DNA of 64,000 nucleotides from positions 806,001 through 870,000 of the forward strand of contig NZ_JACWMS010000001.1 of assembly GCF_014673215.1 (NCBI RefSeq), given 5' to 3'. Both the position numbers and the translations under genes were made by a program. Each line of letters opens with the position of its first letter. Positions within the stretch are counted from its first letter, which is position 1. This DNA is from Gordonia hankookensis (GTDB taxonomy: Bacteria; Actinomycetota; Actinomycetes; Mycobacteriales; Mycobacteriaceae). Under the pieces are notes generated by a model. It saw only the letters and a list, made by a program, of their open reading frames with translations. It did no database searches and was not told the DNA's origin. Below, piece after piece: positions 43,394 to 53,195 of this stretch.

Positions 43394-44488
43394 ATGGACC
43401 GGCGACAGTTCCTCACCGCAGGGGCCGTCGCGGGCCTGTCGCTGGCGGCGTGCGCCCGCACCGAACGCGCACCGACGACACCGATGTCGTCGCCGACATC
43501 GGCCCGACCCGGTCCCGAAGCTCCCCGGGTGTCGACCGTCGCCGACGGCCTCGACGTCCCGTGGGCGATCGCCTTCCTTCGCGACGGGAGTGCACTGGTC
43601 ACCCAACGCGACGACGCCACCATCGCCCACGTCTCGCCTGACGGAACCGTCGCGATCGTCGGTGACGTGTCGGGCGTGGCCCCGCGCGGCGAAGGCGGCC
43701 TGCAGGGCATCGCGATCGCACCGGGTGACGAGTCGGCAGTGTTCGTCTACTACACCTCCGAGGACGACAACCGATTGGTGCGGATGGAGTTCGACGGGCG
43801 CCGCGTCACCTCTGCCCGCCCGTTGCTGACGGGGCTCGGCGCCGCCTACAACCATCACGGCGGGGCGATCGGGTTCGGTCCCGACGGGCGCCTCTACGTC
43901 GCCGTCGGCGATGCGGCGCAGCGCGACGTGGCGCAAGATCTGCGCGAGCTCAACGGCAAGATCCTCCGGCTCGGCCCCGACGGACGCCCACCCTCCGACA
44001 ACCCGTTCGGAAACGAGATCTGGTCGTACGGGCACCGCAACGTGGAAGGACTCGCCTTCGACGGCGCAGGCCGTCTCTGGGCAAGCGAATTCGGTCAGGA
44101 CGACGAGGACGAGCTCAACCTCATCCGGCGCGGCGGGAATTACGGGTGGCCGGAGATGGAAGGGCGCACGATGCGTACGCGCGGCACCGCCGACCCGGGA
44201 TTCATCGCCCCGGCGTTGACCTGGACGACGGACGAGGCGTCGCCTGCCGGACTCGCCATCGTCGGGACCACGGCCTACGTGGCCGCACTGCGTGGCCGCC
44301 GGTTGTGGCGGGTGCCGCTCGACGGCGATACCGCAGGACCACCGACGGCCATGTTGACCGGCCGTCACGGCCGCCTTCGTGCGGTCGCCGCCGCGCCCGA
44401 TGGCTCGGTGTGGATCAGTACCAGCAACACCGACGGCCGCGGACGACCCGACGAGCGGGATGATCGGATTCTGCAACTGACCGTGTGA
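43394..44488 (+). CDS. PQQ-type sugar (glucose/sorbosone) dehydrogenase lipoprotein
   Basis: The 364-residue protein has a Tat-like signal DRRQFLTAGAVAGLSLAAC with lipobox Cys20, so it is likely exported folded and lipid-anchored. The mature part is a six-bladed beta-propeller of the GSDH family: DVPWAIAFLRDGSALVTQRD, GEGGLQGIAIAPG, AYNHHGGAIGFGPDGRLYVAVGD, NGKILRLGPDGRPPSDNPF, IWSYGHRNVEGLAFD and EFGQDDEDELNLIRRGGNYGWPE. Soluble glucose dehydrogenases of this fold use PQQ. The cofactor here is not proven. Confidence 0.87.
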   Translation: MDRRQFLTAGAVAGLSLAACARTERAPTTPMSSPTSARPGPEAPRVSTVADGLDVPWAIAFLRDGSALVTQRDDATIAHVSPDGTVAIVGDVSGVAPRGEGGLQGIAIAPGDESAVFVYYTSEDDNRLVRMEFDGRRVTSARPLLTGLGAAYNHHGGAIGFGPDGRLYVAVGDAAQRDVAQDLRELNGKILRLGPDGRPPSDNPFGNEIWSYGHRNVEGLAFDGAGRLWASEFGQDDEDELNLIRRGGNYGWPEMEGRTMRTRGTADPGFIAPALTWTTDEASPAGLAIVGTTAYVAALRGRRLWRVPLDGDTAGPPTAMLTGRHGRLRAVAAAPDGSVWISTSNTDGRGRPDERDDRILQLTV

Positions 44489-44517
44489 CCCGGCGCCGGG
44501 CTGCCACAGTTGATGAC

Positions 44518-44847
44518 ATGGACGCCACCCGCCTTCCCGAACTCGTCGACCGACTCCTGACCACCGCCCATGCCGCCCGCAGCGGTCGCGCGGCACACAC
44601 CCTCTACGGCAGCGCCGATCACCGCCTGCGACAGACCGTCATCGCGTTGGTCGCCGGTCACGGCCTCACCGATCATGAGAGCCCCGGCGAATCCAGCCTG
44701 CAGGTTCTGCGGGGCCATGTGACCCTCTCGACGAAGGACGCGCAGTGGGAGGGGGTCGACGGAGATCTCCTCGCCATTCCGCCGGAGCGACACGGACTTA
44801 CGGCTCAGCAGGACTCCGCCGTCCTGCTGACCGTGATCACGGGTTGA
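44518..44847 (+). CDS. Small cupin-domain protein
   Basis: The 109-residue protein reads DATRLPELVDRLLTTAHAARSGRAAHTLYGSADHRLRQTVIALVAGHGLTDHESPGESSLQVLRGHVTLST. The cupin motif 1 GHGLTDHESPGESSLQVLRG lacks one His, and motif 2 ends IPPERHGLTA. Such proteins are often stress or LuxR-linked cupins of unknown substrate. ATG 44518 was chosen; a GTG at 44485 overlapping the dehydrogenase stop (GTGA) would add 11 residues and couple the genes. Confidence 0.8.
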   Translation: MDATRLPELVDRLLTTAHAARSGRAAHTLYGSADHRLRQTVIALVAGHGLTDHESPGESSLQVLRGHVTLSTKDAQWEGVDGDLLAIPPERHGLTAQQDSAVLLTVITG

Positions 44848-44876
44848 TCGCGATCGCCGCTGTTTCGACATCAACC

Positions 44877-44902
44877 TCACAACCCGGCGTCACCAGTTGT
44901 GA
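44877..44902. promoter_or_regulatory. Inverted repeat upstream of narG
   Basis: TCACAAC-N12-GTTGTGA lies about 95 bp before the narG start in a 149-bp gap. It is a candidate operator for the nar operon. No convincing -35/-10 pair was found. Confidence 0.35.
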
Positions 44903-44996
44903 AGTGATGCGTGGCCGGAACTGAGAGACCTATTGTCACCAACCGATTTCCGGCATTTCACTTCCCGGAGGCCGAAGGGCCGTATGGTTTTCGAGT

Positions 44997-47900
44997 GTGA
45001 GCCGATCATCCGGAGTTGACGGCGAAGCGGCGAAGGCTCTGCTGGACGTCGGCAGATTCTTCACCCGGTGGGACGAGAGCGACGACGGCCGTGCGGTGTT
45101 CCGTCGTGGCGGGCGGGCGGGTGATGTCTTCTATCGTGACCGGTGGAGCCACGACAAGATCGTGCGGTCCACCCACGGGGTCAACTGCACCGGCTCGTGT
45201 TCCTGGAAGGTCTACGTCAAAGACGGCATCATCACCTGGGAAACCCAGGAGACCGACTATCCGTCGGTAGGACCCGATCGACCCGAGTACGAACCCCGCG
45301 GATGCCCACGCGGCGCGGCGTTCTCGTGGTACACGTATTCCCCCACCCGCGTGCGCTATCCCTACGCACGCGGCGTGCTGGTGGAGATGTTCCGGGAAGC
45401 GCGAGCCCGGCTGGGGGACCCGGTCCTCGCGTGGGCCGACGTGGTCGGGGATCCGATGCGGCGTCGGTCCTATCAACAGGCGCGCGGCAAGGGTGGCCTG
45501 GTGCGGGTCACGTGGGACGAGGCGATCGAGATCGCGGCCGCCGCCCATGTGCACACCATCAAGACCTACGGACCCGACCGTTGTGCCGGCTTCTCCCCCA
45601 TCCCGGCGATGTCGATGGTCTCCCATTGCGTGGGAACACGATTCATCCAGCTGATCGGCGGCGTGATGACGTCGTTCTACGACTGGTACGCCGACCTCCC
45701 GGTCGCCAGCCCGCAGGTGTTCGGCGACCAGACCGACGTCCCGGAATCGGGCGACTGGTGGGATGCAACGTATCTGATGATGTGGGGCTCGAACGTGCCC
45801 GTCACCCGGACGCCGGACGCGCACTGGATGGCAGAGGTCCGCTATCGGGGCACCAAGATCGTCACGGTCAGCCCGGATTACGCCGACAACACCAAATTCG
45901 CCGACGAGTGGCTACCTGCCCAGGCGGGCACCGATGCCGCGCTCGCCATGGCGATGGGGCACGTGATCCTCACGGAATTCTTTGTGCGCAAACGTACCCC
46001 GTTCTTCGACGAGTACGTGCGCACCTACACCGACCTGCCCTTCCTGATCCACCTCGAGGAACGTGACGGTGACCGGGCACAGGGCTACGTACCGGGCAAG
46101 TTCCTGACCGCCGACGAAGTGGGCGACGCGACGAGCGCTGCCGAGGAGGACGTCTGGAAGACGGTGATCCTCGACGAGGCGACCGGACAGCCGGTGGTGC
46201 CCAACGGTTCCATGGGTTTTCGCTATGCCGACTCCGGTGTCGGACAGTGGAATCTCGACCTCGACGGAGTCGTCCCGGCGCTCACGCTGCACGGTGATTC
46301 CGCCGAGGCCGTGCCGGTGAGTTTCCCGGCGTTCGACGCCCCGGACGGCAGCGGTTCGGTCGTGCACCGTGGCGTGCCGGCGGTCCGTGTCGGTGGTCAC
46401 CTCGTCACCACCGTGTTCGACCTCATGCTCGCGCAGTACGGCGTGGGGCGTGACGGACTGCCCGGCGACTGGCCCAGCGGCTACGACGACGTCGAGACCC
46501 CGTACACACCTGCATGGCAGGCCGAGATCACCAGCGTCCCGGCCGAGGCGGCCATCCGGATCGCACGCGAATTCGCCACCAACGCCGATGAATCCGAAGG
46601 CCGGTCGATGATCATCATGGGCGCGGGCATCTGCCAGTGGTTCCATGGCGACGCCACCTACCGGTCGATCCTGTCGTTGTTGATCCTCACCGGCTGCATG
46701 GGCCGCAACGGCGGGGGGTGGGCGCACTATGTCGGGCAGGAGAAGTGCCGTCCCATCACCGGCTGGATCTCCCTCGCCAACGGGCTCGACTGGACCCGGC
46801 CGCCCCGCACGATGACCGGCACGTCGTACTGGTACATGCACACCGACCAGTGGCGCAACGACGGGTATTCGGCCGCCTCTCTGACCTCCCCGCTGTCCCG
46901 CGGGGTTCTCGACCACCAGCACACCGCCGACACGATCGCACAATCGGCTCGGCTCGGGTGGATGCCCTTCTACCCGCAGTTCTCGAGCAATCCCCTCGAC
47001 ATCGCCGAGTCGGCCCAGTCCGCGGTCGATCGCGGCGATGCGGAGAACATCGGCAGCTATGTGGCGCGCGAGCTGACGTCGGGCGGCCTGACCCCGGCGA
47101 TCTCCGACATCGACGCAGCCGAGAACTGGCCCCGCACCCTGGTGCTGTGGCGCTCGAACCTGATGGGATCGTCTGCGAAGGGCAACGAGTACTTCCTCCG
47201 TCATCTGCTCGGCACCCATCACAATGTGCTCGGCACGGAGAACCCCGATGCTCCGCGTCCGCGCGACGTGGTGTGGCGCGACGAGGCACCGGAGGGCAAG
47301 CTCGACCTGCTGATGTCGGCCGATTTCCGCATGACATCGACCACTTTGCTCTCCGATGTCGTGTTCCCGGCGGCGACCTGGTACGAGAAGCACGACCTCT
47401 CGTCCACGGACATGCATCCGTTCGTGCATGCCTTCTCGCCTGCGATCGACCCGCCGTGGGAGGCGAAGACCGACTTCGACATGTTCCATCTGCTCGCCAC
47501 GAAGTTCTCGGATCTGGCGCGTACCCATCTCGGCGTGCGTCGCGATCTGGTGAGTGTGCCGCTCCAGCACGACACCCCCGGTGAGACCGCCCAACCGCAT
47601 GGGCGGGTGGCCGACTGGTGGGGTTCCGACGGGGCGGTGCCCGCCCGTCCAGGACGCAACATGCCGAACTTCAGTGTGGTGGAGCGTGACTACACGGCCA
47701 TCGCGGACAAACTCGGCACCGTCGGCCCGCTCGCCGATTCGTTGGGATTCACGGTGAAGAACGTGACCTACGAGCTCACCGATCAGACCCGCAAGCTCGC
47801 CGAGTCCAACGGGGTCATGCTCGGCGGCGCAGGCGACGGACGTCCGGCGATCGACACGGACGCCAAACTCGCCGAGGCGATCCTGACGCTGTCCGGGACC

Positions 47901-48719
47901 ACCAACGGCGAACTCGCCGTGCAGGGTTTCCGCACCCTCCAGCGACGGGTCGGTTTCCTGCTCGACGATCTAGCTCGTGGGTCCGAGGAGAAACGCATCC
48001 GGTTCGCCGACACACAGCAGGCCCCGGTGCCGGTGATCACCTCGCCCGAGTGGTCCGGATCGGAGACCGGTGGGCGACGCTACGCGCCGTTCACGGTGAA
48101 CATCGAGCGGCTCAAGCCCTTTCACACCCTCACCGGCCGGATGCACTTCTACCTCGATCACGATTGGATGATCGACATCGGTGAGTCACTGCCGATCTAT
48201 CGGCCGCCACTGGACATGCACCGGCTCTTCGGCGAGCCGAGACTCGGACCCGACGGCGACCGGCAGATCACCGTCCGCTATCTGACCCCGCACTCCAAGT
48301 GGTCGATCCACTCCGAGTACCAGGACAACCTGTTCATGCTCTCGCTCTCGCGCGGCGGGCCGACGGCGTGGCTCAGTCCCGACGACGCCGCGTCCATCGA
48401 CGTACACGACAACGACTGGATCGAATGCACCAACGCGAACGGCGTGGTGGTGTGCCGGGCGATCGTGAGTCACCGTATGCCGAACGGCGTCTGCTACGTC
48501 CATCACGCGCAGGAGCGCACCATCGATGTACCGAAGTCCGAGGCGACCGGACGGCGCGGCGGTATTCACAATTCGGTGACACGTCTGCTCGTCAAGCCGA
48601 CGCACATGATCGGCGGCTACGCGCAATTGTCCTACGCCTTCAACTATCTGGGCCCGGCAGGCAATCAGCGCGACATGGTCTCGACCATTCGCAAACGCAA
48701 CCAGGAGGTGACGTACTGA
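44997..48719 (+). CDS. narG: Respiratory nitrate reductase alpha subunit
   Basis: The 1240-residue Mo-bisMGD subunit reduces nitrate to nitrite on the cytoplasmic face. The [4Fe-4S] FS0 ligands are His60, Cys64, Cys68 and Cys103 (STHGVNCTGSCSW; RGCPRG). The molybdenum-site region is FYDWYADLPVASPQVFGDQTDVPES, followed by WGSNVPVTRTPDAHW. The length is typical. The GTG start lacks a close ribosome site; a GGAGG lies 28 nt upstream. Its stop overlaps narH ATG (TGATG). Confidence 0.97.
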   Translation: MSRSSGVDGEAAKALLDVGRFFTRWDESDDGRAVFRRGGRAGDVFYRDRWSHDKIVRSTHGVNCTGSCSWKVYVKDGIITWETQETDYPSVGPDRPEYEPRGCPRGAAFSWYTYSPTRVRYPYARGVLVEMFREARARLGDPVLAWADVVGDPMRRRSYQQARGKGGLVRVTWDEAIEIAAAAHVHTIKTYGPDRCAGFSPIPAMSMVSHCVGTRFIQLIGGVMTSFYDWYADLPVASPQVFGDQTDVPESGDWWDATYLMMWGSNVPVTRTPDAHWMAEVRYRGTKIVTVSPDYADNTKFADEWLPAQAGTDAALAMAMGHVILTEFFVRKRTPFFDEYVRTYTDLPFLIHLEERDGDRAQGYVPGKFLTADEVGDATSAAEEDVWKTVILDEATGQPVVPNGSMGFRYADSGVGQWNLDLDGVVPALTLHGDSAEAVPVSFPAFDAPDGSGSVVHRGVPAVRVGGHLVTTVFDLMLAQYGVGRDGLPGDWPSGYDDVETPYTPAWQAEITSVPAEAAIRIAREFATNADESEGRSMIIMGAGICQWFHGDATYRSILSLLILTGCMGRNGGGWAHYVGQEKCRPITGWISLANGLDWTRPPRTMTGTSYWYMHTDQWRNDGYSAASLTSPLSRGVLDHQHTADTIAQSARLGWMPFYPQFSSNPLDIAESAQSAVDRGDAENIGSYVARELTSGGLTPAISDIDAAENWPRTLVLWRSNLMGSSAKGNEYFLRHLLGTHHNVLGTENPDAPRPRDVVWRDEAPEGKLDLLMSADFRMTSTTLLSDVVFPAATWYEKHDLSSTDMHPFVHAFSPAIDPPWEAKTDFDMFHLLATKFSDLARTHLGVRRDLVSVPLQHDTPGETAQPHGRVADWWGSDGAVPARPGRNMPNFSVVERDYTAIADKLGTVGPLADSLGFTVKNVTYELTDQTRKLAESNGVMLGGAGDGRPAIDTDAKLAEAILTLSGTTNGELAVQGFRTLQRRVGFLLDDLARGSEEKRIRFADTQQAPVPVITSPEWSGSETGGRRYAPFTVNIERLKPFHTLTGRMHFYLDHDWMIDIGESLPIYRPPLDMHRLFGEPRLGPDGDRQITVRYLTPHSKWSIHSEYQDNLFMLSLSRGGPTAWLSPDDAASIDVHDNDWIECTNANGVVVCRAIVSHRMPNGVCYVHHAQERTIDVPKSEATGRRGGIHNSVTRLLVKPTHMIGGYAQLSYAFNYLGPAGNQRDMVSTIRKRNQEVTY

Positions 48720-50383
48720 TGCGGGTCATGGCCCAGATGGGCATGGTGATGAACCTCGACAAGTGCATCGGGTGCCACACGTGTTCGGTCACCTGCAAGC
48801 AGGCGTGGACGAACCGTGCGGGTACCGAGTACGTCTGGTTCAACAATGTCGAGACACGTCCCGGGCAGGGTTACCCGCGTCGACACGAGGATCAGGAGAA
48901 GTGGCGCGGAGGTTGGCACCTCGACAAGAAGGGGCGCCTGCGGCTCCGCACCGGCGGCCGGCTTCAGAAGCTGTTGACACTCTTCGCCAGCCCCGTGCAG
49001 CCGACCCTCGACGACTACTACGAACCGTGGACCTACGACTACCAGACCCTGGTCGATGCACCCCTCGGCGACGACTTCCCGGTGGCCCGGCCCAAGTCGC
49101 TCATCACCGGCGCGGACACCAAGGTCTCGTGGTCGGCCAATTGGGACGACAACCTCGGCGGTGCGCCGGAGATGGGCGCCCTCGACCCCATCGTCGAGAA
49201 GCTGCGCCGCGAGTCCGAGGATGCGATCACATTCAGCTTCGAACAGACGTTCATGTTCTATCTGCCGCGGATCTGCGAGCACTGCCTCAATCCGTCGTGT
49301 ATGGCGTCCTGCCCGTCCGGTGCGATCTACAAGCGATCCGAGGACGGGATCGTCCTCGTCGACCAGGATCGTTGCCGCGGCTGGCGTCAGTGCATCACCG
49401 GATGTCCTTACAAGAAGATCTATTTCAATCACAAGTCCGGCAAGGCCGAGAAGTGCACCTTCTGCTACCCGCGTATCGAGGTGGGACTGCCAACCGTCTG
49501 TTCCGAGACCTGTGTGGGGCGTCTGCGGTACCTCGGGCTGTTCCTCTACGATGCCGATGCGGTGACCGCCGCAGCGTCGGTGCCCGATGACAAAGACCTC
49601 TACCAGGCACAGTTGGATCTGATGCTCGATCCCGACGACCCCGACGTGATCGCGGCGGCACGAGCGGAAGGAATCCCGGACGACTGGCTCGACGCCGCCC
49701 GACGTTCGCCCGTGTACGCCCTCGCCAAGAAGTACCGCGTCGCACTGCCCCTGCATCCGGAATATCGCACCATGCCGATGGTCTGGTACGTCCCGCCGCT
49801 GTCCCCCATCGTCGACCTGTTGTCCGAACAGGGACATGATGCAGAAGATCACCGTAACCTGTTCGGCGCCATCGACTCCCTGCGTATCCCGCTCGACTAT
49901 CTGGCCGAACTGTTCACCGCAGGCGACACAACGGTGATCGGTGACGTCCTGCGGAAGCTGGCCGCGATGCGTTCGTACATGCGCGATGTCACCCTCGGGC
50001 GCGAACTCGATGCGTCCATACCTGCCCGTGTCGGCATGTCCGAGGAGCAGATCTACCAGCTGTACCGGCTGATGGCCATCGCGAAATACGAAGAGCGCTA
50101 CGTGATCCCGACGGCTCATCTCGAGCAGGCGCACGAGCTCGAGGAGATCGGATGCGCCCTCGACTACGACGAGGGCCCCGGCATGTTCGACTCGTCCGCG
50201 TTCGGGGAGGCTAGCGGACGGCCTGCACCGGTGTCGGTGGAGACCTTCCATGCCCTGCGGCAACGCCAGACCAGTGACACCGCAGCGGGGTCGGACAGCA
50301 TGTCGGGCCGGACCAACCTGCTCAACTGGGATGGCAACGGGGTCCCCGACGGCATGTTCCCGCACAGATCGGAGGGACGATGA
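48719..50383 (+). CDS. narH: Respiratory nitrate reductase beta subunit
   Basis: The 554-residue electron-transfer subunit has four iron-sulfur cluster sets: CIGCHTCSVTC (Cys16, 19, 22, 26), CEHCLNPSCMASCPSG, CRGWRQCITGCPYK, in which Trp replaces a Cys so that one cluster is [3Fe-4S], and CTFCYPRIEVGLPTVCSETC. It links heme b of NarI to NarG. ATG 48719 has AGGAGGTG upstream and overlaps the narG stop by one base. Confidence 0.97.
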   Translation: MRVMAQMGMVMNLDKCIGCHTCSVTCKQAWTNRAGTEYVWFNNVETRPGQGYPRRHEDQEKWRGGWHLDKKGRLRLRTGGRLQKLLTLFASPVQPTLDDYYEPWTYDYQTLVDAPLGDDFPVARPKSLITGADTKVSWSANWDDNLGGAPEMGALDPIVEKLRRESEDAITFSFEQTFMFYLPRICEHCLNPSCMASCPSGAIYKRSEDGIVLVDQDRCRGWRQCITGCPYKKIYFNHKSGKAEKCTFCYPRIEVGLPTVCSETCVGRLRYLGLFLYDADAVTAAASVPDDKDLYQAQLDLMLDPDDPDVIAAARAEGIPDDWLDAARRSPVYALAKKYRVALPLHPEYRTMPMVWYVPPLSPIVDLLSEQGHDAEDHRNLFGAIDSLRIPLDYLAELFTAGDTTVIGDVLRKLAAMRSYMRDVTLGRELDASIPARVGMSEEQIYQLYRLMAIAKYEERYVIPTAHLEQAHELEEIGCALDYDEGPGMFDSSAFGEASGRPAPVSVETFHALRQRQTSDTAAGSDSMSGRTNLLNWDGNGVPDGMFPHRSEGR

Positions 50384-51027
50384 GATTCGCACGTCACCGC
50401 ACGCCCGATCCGGCGATCATCCACCAGTGCGCGTCGATCTGTCTCGGGTACCCCGACGACGAGATGATGGCGATGGTGCCGCTCCTCGACGCCGCGCTCG
50501 GACGGCAACCCGCGGACGTCGCGATCACCGGACTCCGGTCATTTGTCGGGCATCTACGGGAGTCGGAGCCGAAGATCTTGCGGCAGAACTACATCGACCT
50601 CTTCGACCTGTCCCGCAAACACACACTGTACCTGTCGTATTGGACTGCAGGCGACACCCGCAGGCGCGGGGAAGAGCTCGGGGCATTCAAACGGCACTAC
50701 CGCGACAGTGGCTTTCTGGTCGACCTTCGGGGCGAACTCCCCGACCACCTTCCGATCGTCCTGGAGTTCGCGGCCCGCGTCGACCCGCAGGCGGGAGTCC
50801 GCCTGCTGCAGGAGTATCGGCCCGCCCTCGAGCTCCTGCGTCTGTCGCTCCTCGATCGGCAGACACCGTACGCGGACGTCGTCGCCGCCGTGTGCGCAAC
50901 CCTGCCCGGCGAGTCGCCTGCGGACCGTCGCGCCGTGATGGCGATGCAAGGGGCGCCACCGCCCTCCGAGTCGGTCGGGCTCGAACCGTTCGACCCCAGG
51001 CTCCTCCCGATCGCCGGAACGAGGTGA
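50380..51027 (+). CDS. narJ: Nitrate reductase assembly chaperone
   Basis: The 215-residue cytosolic TorD/NarJ-type helical chaperone puts the Mo cofactor into NarG and holds NarGH until membrane docking: HQCASICLGYPDDEMMAMVPLLDAAL, YIDLFDLSRKHTLYLSYWTAGDTRRRGEELGAFKRHYRDSGF, DHLPIVLEFAA. ATG overlaps the narH stop by 4 bases. Confidence 0.95.
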   Translation: MRFARHRTPDPAIIHQCASICLGYPDDEMMAMVPLLDAALGRQPADVAITGLRSFVGHLRESEPKILRQNYIDLFDLSRKHTLYLSYWTAGDTRRRGEELGAFKRHYRDSGFLVDLRGELPDHLPIVLEFAARVDPQAGVRLLQEYRPALELLRLSLLDRQTPYADVVAAVCATLPGESPADRRAVMAMQGAPPPSESVGLEPFDPRLLPIAGTR

Positions 51028-51034
51028 CGAGGTC

Positions 51035-51781
51035 ATGGACGTGGTGGCGTGGGGTGTGCTGCCGTACGTGACGCTGCTGCTGCTCATCGGCGGCACGATC
51101 TGGCGGTACCGCTACGACAAGTTCGGCTGGACGACACGCTCGTCGGAGCTCTACGAGTCGCGCCTGTTGCGTATCGGGTCTCCTCTCTTCCATTTCGGAA
51201 TCCTTGTGGTGATCATCGGGCACGCAATGGGTTTGGTGATACCGGAGTCGTGGACCGACGCGATCGGTGTGTCCGAGGACATGTATCACATCACCGCGGC
51301 GCTCTTCGGGTTGATCGCCGGGATCGCCACCCTCGGGGGTCTGTCCATCCTGATCTACCGACGGCGACGCTCCGGCCCGGTCTTCATGGCCACGACCACC
51401 AACGACAAGGTGATGTACGTGGTTCTGACGGCCGCGCTGGTCCTCGGTCTCTTCATCACGCTGATCGGCACCGTTCCGGGCGCCGAGGGAGTGAACTACC
51501 GCGAAACGGTGGCACCGTGGTTCCGCTCCATCTTCTACCTGCAACCCGACGTCCACGCGATGAGCGAGGCACCCCTGCGCTTCCACATCCACGTCCTCGT
51601 CGGGATGCTCGTGTTCGCGATGGTGCCGTTCACGCGCCTCGTCCACGCCTTCACCGCGCCGGTGCACTACCTCTTCCGGCCCTACATCGTCTATCGGAGC
51701 CGAGACGCTGCGCGAGCTCCCGGTAGTCGTACGTCCCGGCCCGGTTGGGCGCCCGTCGGAACAAAGGATCGCCAGCGATGA
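51035..51781 (+). CDS. narI: Respiratory nitrate reductase gamma subunit
   Basis: The 248-residue five-helix cytochrome b subunit oxidises menaquinol and anchors NarGH. His residues for the two hemes are in SPLFHFGILVVIIGHAMGLVIP, VHAMSEAPLRFHIHVLVGMLVFAMVPFTRLVHAF. It ends with FRPYIVYRSRD, a typical NarI tail. It starts 7 bp after narJ. Confidence 0.96.
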   Translation: MDVVAWGVLPYVTLLLLIGGTIWRYRYDKFGWTTRSSELYESRLLRIGSPLFHFGILVVIIGHAMGLVIPESWTDAIGVSEDMYHITAALFGLIAGIATLGGLSILIYRRRRSGPVFMATTTNDKVMYVVLTAALVLGLFITLIGTVPGAEGVNYRETVAPWFRSIFYLQPDVHAMSEAPLRFHIHVLVGMLVFAMVPFTRLVHAFTAPVHYLFRPYIVYRSRDAARAPGSRTSRPGWAPVGTKDRQR

Positions 51782-52998
51782 CCATCACCACACCGACGCC
51801 TGCTGCACTACGCGCCGGCCAGACGCGCAACCTCGCACTCGCGACGCTGGCCTTCTGCATCAGCTTCTGGGCCTGGAACCTGATCGCGCCGCTCGGCGTC
51901 CGGTATGCCCAGGATCTCGACCTGTCGTCCACGCAGAAATCCGTGCTGGTGGCCATCCCCATCGTCGTCGGCTCACTCGGGCGCATCCTCACCGGGGCCC
52001 TCACCGACCGATTCGGTGGGCGTCTGATGTTCCCCGTCCTCCTCGTGGCGACCGCACCCTTCGTCGTACTCGTCGCAGTGGCAGGCGAACTCGGTTCGTA
52101 CCCGATGATGCTCATCGTCGGGTTCTTCCTCGGCATCGCCGGCACCACCTTCGCCGTCGGCATCCCGTTCGTGAACGCCTGGTACGAGCCGTCGAAACGC
52201 GGTTTCGCCACCGGCATCTTCGGGGCAGGGATGGGCGGGACAGCGCTGTCGGCGTTCTTCACGCCCCGGTTCGTGAGCTGGTTCGGGTACGTCACCACCC
52301 ACGTGATCATCGCGATCGCACTCGTGGTGGTTGCCGCCCTCGTCTGGATGTTCATGCACGACTCCTCCGGATGGCAGCCGAACCGTGCGGCGGTGACACC
52401 CAAGCTCGTCGCCGCCGTGAAACTGCCGATCACCTGGCAGATGTCGTTGCTGTACGCGGCCACCTTCGGTGGTTTCGTCGCCTTCTCCACCTATCTGCCG
52501 ACGTACCTCAAGGACATCTACGACTTCGACCTGCAGGCCGCGGGAACCCGTACCGCCGGATTCGCCGTCGCGGCCGTGATCGCCCGGCCGATCGGCGGTG
52601 TGCTCTCCGATCGTTTCGGCCCCCGCGCGATCACGTTCATCTCCTGTGCCGGCGCCGCGGTGCTGGCGATCTGGATGATCACCGAGCCGCCGCTGGAAAT
52701 CCCCGCCGGCATCAACTTCGTGTTGATGGCGGCCTGTATGGGCCTCGGGTCGGGCTCGGTGTTCGCCTGGGTGGCGCAGGCCGCGCCCCCCGAACGCGTC
52801 GGATCGGTGACCGGCATCGTCGGCGCCGCCGGCGGGATGGGCGGCTTCTTCCCGCCGATGGTGATGGGCGCGACCTACAACGCTGCCGAACACAGTTACA
52901 CCATCGGACTGACGCTACTCGTCGTCTTCGCGACCGGCGCCGCGCTGTTCACGCTGTTCGGGATCAAGCGCAAGCCGGTGCCGCAGTCCACCGTGTGA
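51778..52998 (+). CDS. narK: Nitrate/nitrite MFS transporter
   Basis: The 406-residue NNP-family transporter begins ATLAFCISFWAWNLIAPLGVRYAQDLDLSSTQKSVLVAIPIVVGSLGRILTGALTDRFGGRLMF, and has a nitrate signature-like glycine-rich helix IFGAGMGGTALSAFFTPRF and a second, GIVGAAGGMGGFFPPMVMG. It moves nitrate in or exchanges nitrate for nitrite. ATG 51778 overlaps the narI stop (ATGA), so the five nar genes form one coupled operon that ends at the hairpin downstream. Confidence 0.94.
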   Translation: MTITTPTPAALRAGQTRNLALATLAFCISFWAWNLIAPLGVRYAQDLDLSSTQKSVLVAIPIVVGSLGRILTGALTDRFGGRLMFPVLLVATAPFVVLVAVAGELGSYPMMLIVGFFLGIAGTTFAVGIPFVNAWYEPSKRGFATGIFGAGMGGTALSAFFTPRFVSWFGYVTTHVIIAIALVVVAALVWMFMHDSSGWQPNRAAVTPKLVAAVKLPITWQMSLLYAATFGGFVAFSTYLPTYLKDIYDFDLQAAGTRTAGFAVAAVIARPIGGVLSDRFGPRAITFISCAGAAVLAIWMITEPPLEIPAGINFVLMAACMGLGSGSVFAWVAQAAPPERVGSVTGIVGAAGGMGGFFPPMVMGATYNAAEHSYTIGLTLLVVFATGAALFTLFGIKRKPVPQSTV

Positions 52999-53024
52999 CG
53001 CGCGCGTTCACATTCCCTCGATCT

Positions 53025-53068
53025 CATCTCGTGCGGCCGACATCCATCCAGGTCGGCCGCACGAGATG
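53025..53068 (+). terminator. 17-bp hairpin after narK
   Basis: CATCTCGTGCGGCCGAC pairs perfectly with 53052-53068 around a 10-nt loop, 27 bp after the narK stop. There is no U-tract, as is common in actinobacteria. It should end the nar operon. Confidence 0.7.
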
Positions 53069-53195
53069 ACACCGCGATACCGCGGTGGCGCATCCTCGGG
53101 CCCCTCGACCCGAGCCGCGGTCGGCGCGGACCGATATATTCCTCAACGATGACCGCCGCACCCATGCCGCCGGCCGCCTCGAGGAGCCACTGACG

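Noticed and set aside
44846-44855. GATCGCGATC palindrome at the end of the cupin gene
   Set aside because: Short CG-rich palindromes are expected by chance at this base composition, and it overlaps the stop codon.
45912-47600. Minus-strand open frame of 562 codons inside narG
   Set aside because: It is fully antisense to a conserved NarG and has no recognisable domain or ribosome site.
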